Origin: UBA5336 sp964415675
GTDB taxonomy: Bacteria > Pseudomonadota > Alphaproteobacteria > Caulobacterales > Hyphomonadaceae
Assembly (NCBI GenBank): GCA_964415675.1
Contig: CAYQBG010000011.1
Span: 1 to 64,000, forward strand
Direction of reading: 5' to 3'
DNA length: 64,000 nt
Shown here: one piece after another, positions 53,437-62,369 of the stretch
How positions within the stretch are numbered: position 1 is the stretch's first letter
Layout of the letters: each line of letters starts with the position of its first letter
The notes under the pieces: generated by a model
Database searches by the model: none
Told to the model about the DNA's origin: nothing
Seen by the model: only the letters and a program-made list of their open reading frames with translations
Position numbers and translations under genes: made by a program

Positions 53437-54155
53437 CAGTGCAGCTGTTTTTTTACGGGGACCGCCAGGGCATAGCCCACATTGCGGACTGTCTTGATCA
53501 CCTCGGACTGGTCAAACTCGGTCTTCAGTTTTCGCCGCAGCCGACTGATCTGGGTATCGATGCTCCGGTCAAAGGAATTGGCTGTGGCCCCACGGGTAAA
53601 ATCCAGAAGCTGGTCCCGGTTCAATATCCGCGGGGCATGTTCAACGAGGGCGAGGAGCACGGCAAATTCGCCCGACGTCAAGGCGGTCTCTTTTCCCTCA
53701 AGCAGCAAAGACCTCGTCTCGGGGTAGAGCTGGAAAGCGCCGAAACTGTAGCAGGTGCTGACCCGGTGGGTCTCGCCGGGTTTGAGGGGTGGGGCGCGGC
53801 GAAGCAAGGCCTTGATCCGCGCCACCAGTTCCCGGGCATTGAACGGTTTCGCCAGATAATCATCCGCACCCATTTCGAGCCCGACCACACGGTCCAGTTC
53901 GTCGCCAAGCGCTGACAGCATGAGGATGGGAATGTCGGATTCCTGGCGCAGCCGCCGACAGAAGCTTGTCCCATCCTCGCCTGGCATCATCACGTCGAGG
54001 AGAAGGACGCTGACACGCTCGCGGGAGAGGCAGTCTTCGGCTTCCGCGACCGATTTCGCCGTCAGTACCCTCATATGGTTGCGCTGAAGCACACCTTGGA
54101 CAAGGTCCCGGATGTCCGGCGCATCGTCTACAACAAGGATCAGCGGACTTGCCAT
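53436..54155 (-). CDS. OmpR-family response regulator
   Basis: 239 residues. Receiver domain with acidic pair in LVVDDAPDIRDLV, aspartate in VLLLDVMMPGEDG and lysine in DYLAKPFNARELVARIKALL. A winged-helix DNA-binding domain follows, with LTSGEFAVLLALVEHAPRIL and FDRSIDTQISRLRRKLK. The start at 54155 has AGGA 7 bases upstream. It is co-translated with the kinase (overlap at 53436). The esterase lipoprotein gene lies 59 bases upstream on the same strand and may be co-regulated. Confidence 0.93.
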   Translation of the reverse strand: MASPLILVVDDAPDIRDLVQGVLQRNHMRVLTAKSVAEAEDCLSRERVSVLLLDVMMPGEDGTSFCRRLRQESDIPILMLSALGDELDRVVGLEMGADDYLAKPFNARELVARIKALLRRAPPLKPGETHRVSTCYSFGAFQLYPETRSLLLEGKETALTSGEFAVLLALVEHAPRILNRDQLLDFTRGATANSFDRSIDTQISRLRRKLKTEFDQSEVIKTVRNVGYALAVPVKKQLH

Positions 54156-54214
54156 GTCGTGGTCCTGCCAGGGCTCACTGTGCAATAAGGGCTCGATTAC
54201 AGGACACCCCGGAA

Positions 54215-55516
54215 TCATTCCACATCGACGATCTCGCTCTTGTAGAGCATGAGCGCTTCGGTCGTGAACTGCGCCCACTCCTCGTCAGTGAAATCGACAT
54301 GCTCTGTGTCGCCCGGCACGATGAATGACCCGGAGGGTACACCCAGGACTTCGAATGCCGGAATGAAATCACACGTGCCGGAAATCGTCCCGGACACGAC
54401 AAGGTCAGTTTCCGACATCGTCAATGTTGCGCACGGCGCCACCCCGTCCAGCTCATTGTGCGCCCCGTAGATCGGTGCGGAGTTGAGATCGATCGTCTCC
54501 AGGCCAAAAATCCCGCCTGAGACAGCGTACACGCCCTGTACCGCAGACGACTGATCCAGATGGTCACCGACAGTGCCTTCGATGCCGCCCATCGATTCCA
54601 GGAGCGCGACGAGGTCATCTGTCAGCGGATCGGCCGCGTCCAGCGTGCCAGCACGGATGGCCATGACCGCCCCGGCCGATGTTCCTCCGACCACGATCTT
54701 GTCCGGATCGATGCCGTAGGTTGACGCATTTGCCCGCATGAAGCGAACGGCACCCAGCATGTCATGGGTGGCTTCCTGGGCCGCAACGACGAATTCATTG
54801 CCCGCCGGCATGGATCCGCGCGTGCGATAGTCCATGACGGCCGCCACATAGCCTGAGCGGGCAAAAACCTCGGCAATCGGGATCGAAAAGGCCCTTTCGG
54901 TGAAGGCGAATGCACCTCCCGTCGCCAGAAGGATAAAGGGCCGGCTGGTTTCCGTATCACCAACCGGCGTGATCACGTTGAGCACGAGGTCCTCGCCATT
55001 CACTGTGGCGTAAAGGATATCGTCCGTGATCGTCGTTTCAGTGAACACTTGTTCAATATAACGCTCGTCAGGCAGATTGATCACCGTGACGGTAAAGGCT
55101 GCGGTATCGGAACCACCATTGCTGTCCGAGACCGTCACATCGAAATTATAGACATTATCTTCGCCTGAATCTTCGGGCCGTTCAAAGTCAGGAGCTGTTG
55201 AAAACGTGATGCTCCCGGAGTCCGGATCGATTTCGAAAAGGCCCGAGTCAGCTCCGCCCGATATGGCATAGGTGAGCACATCGCCATTGATATCATTGGC
55301 TGAGGCTGTGGCCACCAAGGTCACGTTTTCATCAACCGATACACTTTGATCACCATCGAACGCAGGTGCCGAATTGACTGGTGCGGTTGTGTCACCTCCT
55401 TCTGTGCCGCCATCTGAAGACTCCGTGCAGCCTGTCAGGATTGCAGCGCAAAACAAAGCTGTGATCGCCCGGGCAGCACCGTGATGAACTGTTTCATCCA
55501 AAGAAATGCTGGACAT
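54215..55516 (-). CDS. Lipoprotein with cadherin-like domain and alpha/beta hydrolase domain
   Basis: 433 residues. A signal peptide ending in LTGC predicts a lipoprotein. A threonine- and glycine-rich linker precedes a cadherin-like repeat (NSAPAFDGDQSVSVDENVTL, DVTVSDSNGGSDTAAFTVTV) at about residues 45-145. An alpha/beta hydrolase follows with nucleophile GGTSAGAVMAIRAG, aspartate region ALLESMGGIEGTVG and a late GDTEHVDFTDEEW that fits the catalytic histidine. It is likely a cell-surface esterase. The combination with a cadherin-like module is unusual. ATG at 55516 has GGAG upstream. Confidence 0.75.
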   Translation of the reverse strand: MSSISLDETVHHGAARAITALFCAAILTGCTESSDGGTEGGDTTAPVNSAPAFDGDQSVSVDENVTLVATASANDINGDVLTYAISGGADSGLFEIDPDSGSITFSTAPDFERPEDSGEDNVYNFDVTVSDSNGGSDTAAFTVTVINLPDERYIEQVFTETTITDDILYATVNGEDLVLNVITPVGDTETSRPFILLATGGAFAFTERAFSIPIAEVFARSGYVAAVMDYRTRGSMPAGNEFVVAAQEATHDMLGAVRFMRANASTYGIDPDKIVVGGTSAGAVMAIRAGTLDAADPLTDDLVALLESMGGIEGTVGDHLDQSSAVQGVYAVSGGIFGLETIDLNSAPIYGAHNELDGVAPCATLTMSETDLVVSGTISGTCDFIPAFEVLGVPSGSFIVPGDTEHVDFTDEEWAQFTTEALMLYKSEIVDVE

Positions 55517-55681
55517 TGTTTTTCTCCGATCAAAAGCCCTTTCGGGCATTGATGGAAGTCATGGCGACCGCGCGTTTCCGGCTTTTGTCAGCGACAGGGC
55601 CTTTCTTGACCGATCATGGCAAGTGCAGGATCTTGTCACACAATGTCACAAATGAGGTCCTTTGCCTGGGTCAGCCGATCT

Positions 55682-55790
55682 GACAGCATTTTCAAGCGAA
55701 GCGGGAACCGGTTCGCATCAAGAAAATACGCCAAAACAAGAATCTAGCGTATCTTCATCGAACCCGATGGACTTGAAGATGCGCTAGAAG
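55682..55790. repeat. Interspersed intergenic repeat that also carries the SDR stop and a terminator hairpin
   Basis: The segment has a palindromic core GAACCGGTTC near 55703-55715, then an AAAACAAGAATCTAG motif and an almost perfect 15-bp inverted repeat: 55743-55757 against 55774-55788, one G-T mismatch, loop of 16. On the minus strand the hairpin is followed by TTCTTGTTTT, giving a terminator. It resembles a family of roughly 100-base intergenic elements of Rhizobiales, recalled from memory. Confidence 0.6.
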
Positions 55791-56512
55791 TCCACGCGGT
55801 TCGACATGGCACCATCCACAACGAGATTGGCGCCCGTCGTGAAAGACGACCGGGGGCTGGCGAGGAAGATTGCAGCGTTCGCGAGGGCCTGTTTGTAGAA
55901 ATCCGGCATGCCCTGCTCGACCTGGTACCAGATACCGCCTTCGAAATAGACCATTCCGGGGGAAACCACATTGGCGCGGATACTGCGGGCCGCATGCTGG
56001 CGCGCGAGTCCCTTGGCATGGTGAATCAGGGCCGCTTTCATCGGCCCATAGGAGCCTGGATTGTCCGAAACGAGCGCTGCCACCGACGAAATCATGGTGA
56101 AGGCGGCGTCGCCATGGGTTTCTGCGGCCTTGCCGAGGAAAGGCTCTGCGGCCTCAAACGAGCTCACTGCGCCCAGCACGTCCAGCTTCAGGTTCTTTTC
56201 CCAGGACGCCGGATCATTGCCCTGTGCCATGGCGCCGGCACTCGAAAACAACATATCGATGCCGCCAAGCGTCTCTCCGACAGACCTGATCCAGCCCTTG
56301 AGCGCATCAAGGTCAGAGATATCGACCGAAGCCCCTGTCGCCCGTACGCCCTTTGCCTCCAGCGCGGATACCTTTTCCGCAACCTGGTCGGCGTTTCGTG
56401 CGCAGATGGCAATGTCTGCGCCCTCATCGGCCAGCGTTTCAGCAATCGCCAGGCCGATGCCTCGCGTTCCGCCAAGGATGACGGCCTTTTTTGACTTGAT
56501 CCCGAGGTCCAT
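55784..56512 (-). CDS. Short-chain dehydrogenase/reductase family oxidoreductase
   Basis: 242 residues. The nucleotide-binding GGTRGIGLAIAETLADEG is at residues 14-31. The catalytic Ser-Tyr-Lys are in MISSVAALVSDNPGSYGPMK. The C-terminus ITTGANLVVDG-like (SSFTTGANLVVDGAMSNRV) is family-typical. Its TAG stop (55784-55786) lies inside the right arm of an intergenic repeat hairpin, so the repeat may have replaced a few native C-terminal residues. Substrate unknown. Confidence 0.9.
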   Translation of the reverse strand: MDLGIKSKKAVILGGTRGIGLAIAETLADEGADIAICARNADQVAEKVSALEAKGVRATGASVDISDLDALKGWIRSVGETLGGIDMLFSSAGAMAQGNDPASWEKNLKLDVLGAVSSFEAAEPFLGKAAETHGDAAFTMISSVAALVSDNPGSYGPMKAALIHHAKGLARQHAARSIRANVVSPGMVYFEGGIWYQVEQGMPDFYKQALANAAIFLASPRSSFTTGANLVVDGAMSNRVDF

Positions 56513-56778
56513 TACGCGTGTTTCTCCCTACCAGTTTCAATTTTCCGGTCCATCGCCGGCGCACCGCCAATGCCTTCAGAACCGGGCCAAACAACTGACT
56601 TCGCAGCGAATTCACTCTGACAACATCGTCAAAGGGAACTCGACCGACTGCCGCTGGCACTCAGCGCTCTGTTGACTTTGGGCAAACGGAACCATTTAAT
56701 GCGTCTCATTACAACAGAAAAGTCGTTTGCGAATCTGGTCGATCAGCGTCCGGACCGCGATTGGGGAGGAAAGCAAAC

Positions 56779-58464
56779 ATGTGGAGACGGATACTGATCG
56801 GTCTGCTGATAACGGTCTTCACTGCCGGCCTCGCCGCCTGGCTCAATCGTGATGCAATCCTTCTGAGCCTGGTGCAAAGAGCGACGCGAATGGATATTGC
56901 TGAAAACAGACCGGTCGTTTGGGAGCGCGGTCCGAACACGGAAGTGCACCGGACTGACGGACCGCCCAATATCGTTTTCATACTGACTGATGATCTCGGC
57001 ATAAATGACATTTCGACCTTTGGTGGAGGCGTGGCGGGCGGTCGCGTTCAAACCCCCAATATCGACAGGCTCGCGGCAGAAGGCGCGATTTTCACTAAGG
57101 CTTACTCAGGCACCGCGACGTGCGCCCCGTCACGTGCCATGCTTTTGACGGGTCGCTATCCGACACGGACAGGTTTCGAGTTCACACCGATGCCCGCGAG
57201 CATGCCTCGGATCGTCGGCATGTTTTCCGATCAGATCGGCGCAGACTCCGGCATGCCCGAAAGCCGCCTGAACCCGGACGAGGCCGTCGGCACGATTGAA
57301 TATGAGGATATGGGCCTTCCCGGGGAAGAGATCACGATCGCCGAAATACTGAAGTCGCAGGCTTATCACAACGTCCACATCGGAAAGTGGCATCTGGGGC
57401 GCTCGCAGGAGTTTCGGGCTGTATCACAGGGCTTCGATGAAAGCCTGCTCATGGCAAACAATCTCTACGCCCCCGAAGATGATCGGAATATCGTGAACGC
57501 GAAACTGGACTTTGATCCGGTCGATAAATTCCTCTGGAGCATTGTTCAGTTCGCGGCGGACTTTGACCGGGCTGGTGAGGACCCGGTCGACGAACCGTTC
57601 GCACCCGGCGATTATCTCACCGACTACTGGACTGATGAGGCGTTGAAGGCGATCGATGCCAACCGCAATCGCCCCTTCTTCCTTTACCTGGCCCATTGGG
57701 CGCCCCACTCGCCGCTCCAGGCCACTCTGGAAGACTATGAGGCTGTCGGCGACATCGAGCCTCACAGGCTGCGTGTCTATGCGGCCATGATCCGCGCCAT
57801 AGACCGCTCGGTGGGCCGGGTGATGGACAAGCTCGAAGAGGAAGGCATTGCCGACAACACAATCATCGTCTTTTCCTCTGACAATGGCGGTGCGAACTAT
57901 GTCGGACTTCCCGAACTGAATGCCCCATATCGCGGCTGGAAAGCGACGCTTTTCGAAGGCGGCATCCGGGTTCCGCTGTTCGTCAGATGGCCATCAAAGA
58001 TTGCCCCGGGCACCGTGATTGACGAGCCCGTCGCGCACATTGATCTCATGCCGACACTCGCCTCTGCGGCTGGAGCGCCGCTTCCTGCTGACCGTGAGAT
58101 TGATGGCCATGATCTCCTGCCCCTGGCGACAGGTCAGAGCGAAACCGTCGATCGCCCCGATGATGCGATCTACTGGTCGAGCGGTTTCTATAAGATGGTG
58201 CGGGCAGGCGACTGGAAACTGCACGTGAACGAGCGCGACGATCGCTACTGGCTGTTCAATCTTGCAGACGACCCCACCGAACAGGTAAACCTCATCGACA
58301 GTCGCCCGGACAAGGCCGCCGAATTGCAGGGACTGATCGACGCGCATTGGGCCGATAGCCGTCCGCCACTCTGGCCGCACGCAACGGAAACACCCAACTG
58401 CATCGACAAGACGATCACCGAACAGCCGTGTCAGAATGATGAATACATCGTCTGGCCAAACTGA
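56779..58464 (+). CDS. Type I sulfatase (arylsulfatase family)
   Basis: 561 residues. A single N-terminal membrane anchor or signal (ILIGLLITVFTAGLAAWL) suggests a periplasmic location. The sulfatase core starts PNIVFILTDDLGINDISTFG with metal-binding aspartates. The formylglycine site is CAPSRAMLLTGRYPTRTG (Cys type, about residue 114), and IGKWHLGRSQEF and SSDNGGANYVGL are further active-site motifs. A C-terminal DUF4976-like region follows. Start at 56779 has GGGAGGAAAG upstream. A formylglycine-generating enzyme would be needed; none is in the window. Confidence 0.92.
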   Translation: MWRRILIGLLITVFTAGLAAWLNRDAILLSLVQRATRMDIAENRPVVWERGPNTEVHRTDGPPNIVFILTDDLGINDISTFGGGVAGGRVQTPNIDRLAAEGAIFTKAYSGTATCAPSRAMLLTGRYPTRTGFEFTPMPASMPRIVGMFSDQIGADSGMPESRLNPDEAVGTIEYEDMGLPGEEITIAEILKSQAYHNVHIGKWHLGRSQEFRAVSQGFDESLLMANNLYAPEDDRNIVNAKLDFDPVDKFLWSIVQFAADFDRAGEDPVDEPFAPGDYLTDYWTDEALKAIDANRNRPFFLYLAHWAPHSPLQATLEDYEAVGDIEPHRLRVYAAMIRAIDRSVGRVMDKLEEEGIADNTIIVFSSDNGGANYVGLPELNAPYRGWKATLFEGGIRVPLFVRWPSKIAPGTVIDEPVAHIDLMPTLASAAGAPLPADREIDGHDLLPLATGQSETVDRPDDAIYWSSGFYKMVRAGDWKLHVNERDDRYWLFNLADDPTEQVNLIDSRPDKAAELQGLIDAHWADSRPPLWPHATETPNCIDKTITEQPCQNDEYIVWPN

Positions 58465-58556
58465 CGGACGCACCGGGAGTGCTTGTGAGACGCGACCGAC
58501 AAGCTGCTGAATGGCTGCAAGCAGGTTCGGGTATCCACAACAGGCTGGAACAGACC

Positions 58557-58769
58557 TCAGGCTGACATCAGGCAGGAATGGAACAACCGGCCCAACAGGG
58601 CTAATTCGAGCCGCCCGAGTTTCCTCCGACCATCCCTGCCGGGTGCGGCGTTCGCCTTTGGCAGGCGGAAGCTTTCCAGCCAGGACTGGACTTTCCCGGC
58701 CTCGGCCGAGTCCTTCTGCGAATAGGAAATGAACGCCTTGTAGCGCTCTTGTGCCTCGCCCTTCGCCAT
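58557..58769 (-). pseudogene. Truncated TIR-domain gene
   Basis: About 70 codons. The first 40 residues (ERYKAFISYSQKD, then AGKVQSWLESFRLPK) match the start of a TIR domain of the TIR_2 type, in which YKAFISYS and the following SW-LE segment are conserved. The chain then diverges (GRDGRRKLGRLELALLGR) and stops; the rest of the TIR fold and any effector domain are missing. It is probably a remnant. ATG at 58769 with GAGGTG upstream; a GTG at 58775 is also possible. Confidence 0.6.
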
Positions 58770-58912
58770 ACTCACCTCAACGGGAGTTTATTTGGTACCC
58801 GTAGTTCGGGAAAGGGTGGTCAGCAAGCATGGATAGGGCGAGGAAGGAGGCGCCAGCTCAAGGTCGGGGATGCGGGACCATTACCAACCGTCTGAATGGA
58901 GCCTGACAGCGC

Positions 58913-59809
58913 CTAGCCTGTCGCCTTCCAGGCCGCCCAGTAGCCGCCCCAGCGGGCTTTTAGCGCTGATGGCGTCTCGCTGAACAGGAAACGACCAGTC
59001 GCGAAGGCCTCGTGAGCAAGGCTTTCCTGGCGCGCCAGGATCAGGTCGCGAAGTGTCTCGGCGGCATCTCCATCCCCGATCAGTGCACCCTCATCAAGGA
59101 GTTGCCGGAACACAAACAGGTCATGGTGTTCCCCTAATTGCTCTGACAAGCCCTCGGCGACATCAATATGAGCGTGCATCATCGCAGGCCATATCGCCTT
59201 GACAAGTCGCGCATGGAGCCGGTGATACTTGACCTGTTTTCGCCATTCATGCATCGCCTCGCCATCGGGATCGGCGCGCGCGGCTTTCAGCTCCCGCCGG
59301 GCCCGTGCATAGTTCCGGCTCAGGCCCTCGCCGATGGCATCATACTCCCTGGCATCGAGTGTCCACGCCCGCGCGCGCCTCGCCACCTTGTTCAGCGAAG
59401 CTTCAAAATCCGAGAGCCGGTCAGTTATCTCCGAAACATCCAGCGCCGATTTGCGCGCCTCCAGGCCCTTACGGACTGCGGCGAGCAAACCATCATCCAC
59501 CGCGCCGGAGAACAGTGGATGAAGCCGGTCGAAAACCTCGACCAGCGCCCCTTTATCCCGGATCGCCGATAATGGCCGCGCCATATCCCGGAAGGCCGTG
59601 TTTTCCTTGTCATAGGCGCTGAAAGCCGGGCGCACGAGCCGCACGAGCGCGCGCAGTTTCTTGCAGCGTTTGCGGACCTGGTGGACGGTCTTGTGCGGCC
59701 CGATATGGTGGCTGTGCAATTCGCTCCGTGCCGCCTCAATCTGGCCAAGCGCGATCCGGCGCAGGCCGGCCTGCACCGTTTTGTCATCGCTTCGGAATGA
59801 ATAGGCCAA
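58913..59809 (-). CDS. CHAD domain-containing protein
   Basis: 298 residues of all-helical CHAD domain. Conserved basic and histidine positions are visible in HHIGPHKTVHQVRKRCKKLR near residues 34-53 and EAMHEWRKQVKYHRLHARLV near residues 190-210, alongside many arginines. CHAD domains bind polyphosphate and often localise to polyphosphate granules. It lies 24 bases downstream of the crotonase gene on the same strand. Confidence 0.88.
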   Translation of the reverse strand: MAYSFRSDDKTVQAGLRRIALGQIEAARSELHSHHIGPHKTVHQVRKRCKKLRALVRLVRPAFSAYDKENTAFRDMARPLSAIRDKGALVEVFDRLHPLFSGAVDDGLLAAVRKGLEARKSALDVSEITDRLSDFEASLNKVARRARAWTLDAREYDAIGEGLSRNYARARRELKAARADPDGEAMHEWRKQVKYHRLHARLVKAIWPAMMHAHIDVAEGLSEQLGEHHDLFVFRQLLDEGALIGDGDAAETLRDLILARQESLAHEAFATGRFLFSETPSALKARWGGYWAAWKATG

Positions 59810-59833
59810 GCGGGTCTCCGCTGCCGACGGACA

Positions 59834-60634
59834 CTACAGCCCCTTGAAGTCAGGTGCGCGCTTGTCGAGTATCGCGTCTACACCTTCCATATGGTCTTCG
59901 GTGAAGTGCATCAACGCCTGGCCGGCAGCCGACATTTCCATGATCGTGTCATAGCTCGCACTGGCGCCATGGCGCATCAGCGTCTTGGCGAGCCGCAGGG
60001 CCTGAGGGGGCTGGCCGGCCATGCGTGCGGCCAGTTCCAGCGCCTCCTCCATGAGCGTCTCGCCCGGAACGGCCTGCGAAATCAGCCCCCATTCCGCCGC
60101 CGTCTGCGCATCAATCACATCGCCGGTGAAGAGCAGTTGAGCGGCCCGCGATTGTCCGATGATACGCGGCAAGAGCCAGGCGCCGCCATCGCCCGGGATG
60201 AGGCCGAGCTTGAGAAAGGTGACACCGAATTTCGCACGATCCGACGCGATCCTCACATCAGCCATGCAGGCCACATCGCAGCCCAGCCCGATCGCTGCGC
60301 CATTGACCGCAGCGATCAGCGGGGTTTCGAGATTGTAGAGCGACTTGACGATGAGATGGATATTGCGCCGGTAGCCATTGCGCACGGCATTCGGGCTGCC
60401 GCCAAAGGCGCCCGATTTCTCCTTCATCGCCTTGACATCCCCGCCCGCCGAGAAGGCCTTGCCCGCACCCGTCAGGACCGTAACGCGGATCTCCGGATCG
60501 GCTTCGATCTCGCCGCACAGGCGCTGGAAATGCAACCCGTCGCCGTCCTGGCCCAGCGGGTTCATCTTCTCGGGCCGGTTGATCGTCAGGATGGCGATGG
60601 GGCCGCGCTTTTCGAGCAGGACAGGTTCGGACAT
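59834..60634 (-). CDS. Crotonase superfamily protein (enoyl-CoA hydratase/isomerase-like)
   Basis: 266 residues. Crotonase motifs: AILTINRPEKMNPLG, GAGKAFSAGGDVKAM and GAAIGLGCDVACMADVRIAS, then FLKLGLIPGDGGAWLLPR. By comparison with rat hydratase, the first catalytic glutamate position is Asp (CDVACMAD) and the second is not Glu, so hydration is doubtful and an isomerase or other acyl-CoA reaction is possible. CHAD follows it. The next upstream gene is the frameshifted VapB-like antitoxin. Confidence 0.85.
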   Translation of the reverse strand: MSEPVLLEKRGPIAILTINRPEKMNPLGQDGDGLHFQRLCGEIEADPEIRVTVLTGAGKAFSAGGDVKAMKEKSGAFGGSPNAVRNGYRRNIHLIVKSLYNLETPLIAAVNGAAIGLGCDVACMADVRIASDRAKFGVTFLKLGLIPGDGGAWLLPRIIGQSRAAQLLFTGDVIDAQTAAEWGLISQAVPGETLMEEALELAARMAGQPPQALRLAKTLMRHGASASYDTIMEMSAAGQALMHFTEDHMEGVDAILDKRAPDFKGL

Positions 60635-60709
60635 GGGGGCGTTCCTCTGGGTTTGTGTGTGACATCTCAGCCGGCTTGCCGCGCGGCGAAGACATCCGTG
60701 TTTGAAAAG

Positions 60710-60968
60710 TCATCGCCCCTGAAGAGCAAGATCCGGATCGAGAAAACCGTCAGCTTTTTCCTTGCTCATGAAATCGCCAGCCTCCGCAAACCGGGTCTCG
60801 AACGCCCGCCATCGCGCCAGCTTATCGTCTTCTTGAGGGTTTGTCCTGCTCGCGCTCGGCCAGCTCGCGCAGGATGCGCAGCACGGTGGCCGTCAGCGTC
60901 TCGCCGGTGCGCGCCGAAATCTCCAGCACGAGGCGGTGCGCTTCCTCGTTCTTGATATTCATGACCAT
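60710..60968 (-). pseudogene. VapB-like antitoxin with a frameshift
   Basis: The first frame (ATG at 60962 or 60968) reads MNIKNEEAHRLVLEISARTG, ETLTATVLRILRELAEREQD and then ends KPSRRR. The next frame, starting within the AAACCC run near 60840, continues QEDDKLARWRAFETRFAEAG, DFMSKEKADGFLDPDLALQG to a stop at 60710, which fits the rest of a VapB-type (Rv0623-like) antitoxin. A one-base insertion would unite them. No VapC toxin follows. It could also be a sequencing error in the homopolymer. Confidence 0.6.
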
Positions 60969-61047
60969 GGCAGGAAGATAAGTTGGAAACACTGATCCGT
61001 CGAGCCGTCCCATCGCGCAGCTGGCCAATGACAGTCGCAGGGACTCG

Positions 61048-61085
61048 ATAGAAAACCGCCCGCAAGGCCGTGGCGCTGCGGGCGG
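61048..61085 (-). terminator. Rho-independent terminator after an acyl-CoA dehydrogenase gene
   Basis: CCGCCCGCA (61056-61064) pairs with TGCGGGCGG (61077-61085), loop of 12 bases; on the minus strand TTTTC follows. It starts 26 bases after the acyl-CoA dehydrogenase stop at 61112. Confidence 0.8.
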
Positions 61086-61111
61086 TCATGAAGTCTTGCA
61101 GGCAGGCGAAA

Positions 61112-62269
61112 CTACTCCGCTGCTGCCGGAAGCTCCTCGGCCGACAGCGCCGTGTAGCGCTTGAGGTGATGATCGACATTGCCAAACTCATGATCGATCA
61201 TGGTCATGCGCTTGAAATAATGGCCCACGGCCAGTTCTTCGGTCATGCCCATCCCGCCATGAATCTGGATTGCAGCCTGGCCGACAAAGCGCCCGGCCTG
61301 GCCGATGCGCACCTTGGCGGCAGACACGGCCTGCTTGCGCACGGCTTCCGGCTCGTCGAGCTTGAGCGTTGCCATATAAGTCATGGAGATCGACTGCTCA
61401 TGCTCCATGAACATGTCGACCATGCGGTGCTGGAGAACCTGGAACTTGCCGATCGGCGTACCGAACTGTTTGCGCTGGCGGGAATACTCCACAGTCATCG
61501 CGTGAGCCACGCCCATCGTCCCGCAGGCTTCCGCACACAGCGCTGCGGTCGCCTCGTCTGCGACCTGTTCGATCACCGGCAGCGCACCATCGACATCGCC
61601 GACAACCGCATCGGCGGGCACGGACACATTCTCGAAATGCACTTCCGACGCCCGGCGACCGTCAACCGTGGGATAATCGCGGGTCACGACACCATCAGCC
61701 GACTTGTCGACGATAAAGAGCGAAATGCCGCCCCTGTCGCGGCGCCCGCCTGATGTGCGCGCCGACACCAGCAGATGGCTCGCCCAGGGCGCGCCGATCA
61801 CCACGGCCTTGTGACCGTTCAGCGTGTAGCTGTCGCCTGACTTCGTCGCCGTTGTTTCAAGGTCGGCGAGATCATAGCGCCCGCGCGGCTCGGCATAGGC
61901 AAAGGCAAAAACCTTTTCGCCCGACATGATGCCGGCGAGATATTCCTGTTTCTGCGCCTCGCTGCCGGCATGCTTGAGCGCGCCGCCGCCGCAGACCACG
62001 CTCGGCACGAAGGGCTCGACCACGAGACCCTTGCCGAATTCTTCCATCACAACCATGGCATCGACCGGGCCGCCGCCAAGGCCACCATCTTCCTCGCTGA
62101 ACGGAGCCATCAACAGGCCAAGCTCTGCGAACTGGGCCCACATTTCCGGGCGCCAGCCAGCCTCGGAACTGACCACCCCACGGCGCGTGTCAAAGTCGTA
62201 TTGCTCGCGGATCAGCCGAGCGAGGCTGTCGCGGATCATGGTCTGTTCTTCGCTGAAATTGAAATCCAT
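61112..62269 (-). CDS. Acyl-CoA dehydrogenase family protein
   Basis: 385 residues. An FAD flavoenzyme that forms alpha-beta double bonds in acyl-CoA. The start EEQTMIRDSLARLIREQYDF is typical; the middle domain has FAFAYAEPRGRYDL, and the C-terminal helical domain ends with IQIHGGMGMTEELAVGHYFK, whose glutamate may be the catalytic base of this subgroup. It lies 100 bases downstream of the other acyl-CoA dehydrogenase, suggesting a heterodimeric FadE-like or steroid-type pair. Confidence 0.9.
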   Translation of the reverse strand: MDFNFSEEQTMIRDSLARLIREQYDFDTRRGVVSSEAGWRPEMWAQFAELGLLMAPFSEEDGGLGGGPVDAMVVMEEFGKGLVVEPFVPSVVCGGGALKHAGSEAQKQEYLAGIMSGEKVFAFAYAEPRGRYDLADLETTATKSGDSYTLNGHKAVVIGAPWASHLLVSARTSGGRRDRGGISLFIVDKSADGVVTRDYPTVDGRRASEVHFENVSVPADAVVGDVDGALPVIEQVADEATAALCAEACGTMGVAHAMTVEYSRQRKQFGTPIGKFQVLQHRMVDMFMEHEQSISMTYMATLKLDEPEAVRKQAVSAAKVRIGQAGRFVGQAAIQIHGGMGMTEELAVGHYFKRMTMIDHEFGNVDHHLKRYTALSAEELPAAAE

Positions 62270-62369
62270 GTCGTTCCTCCCAATGGCCCGGCGGGCCGAT
62301 TATCCCATTTCAATCCGAATTGGCCGTGCAGACAAGGCGCACGGCCAAATCTTCGATCCTCTGCGCGTG

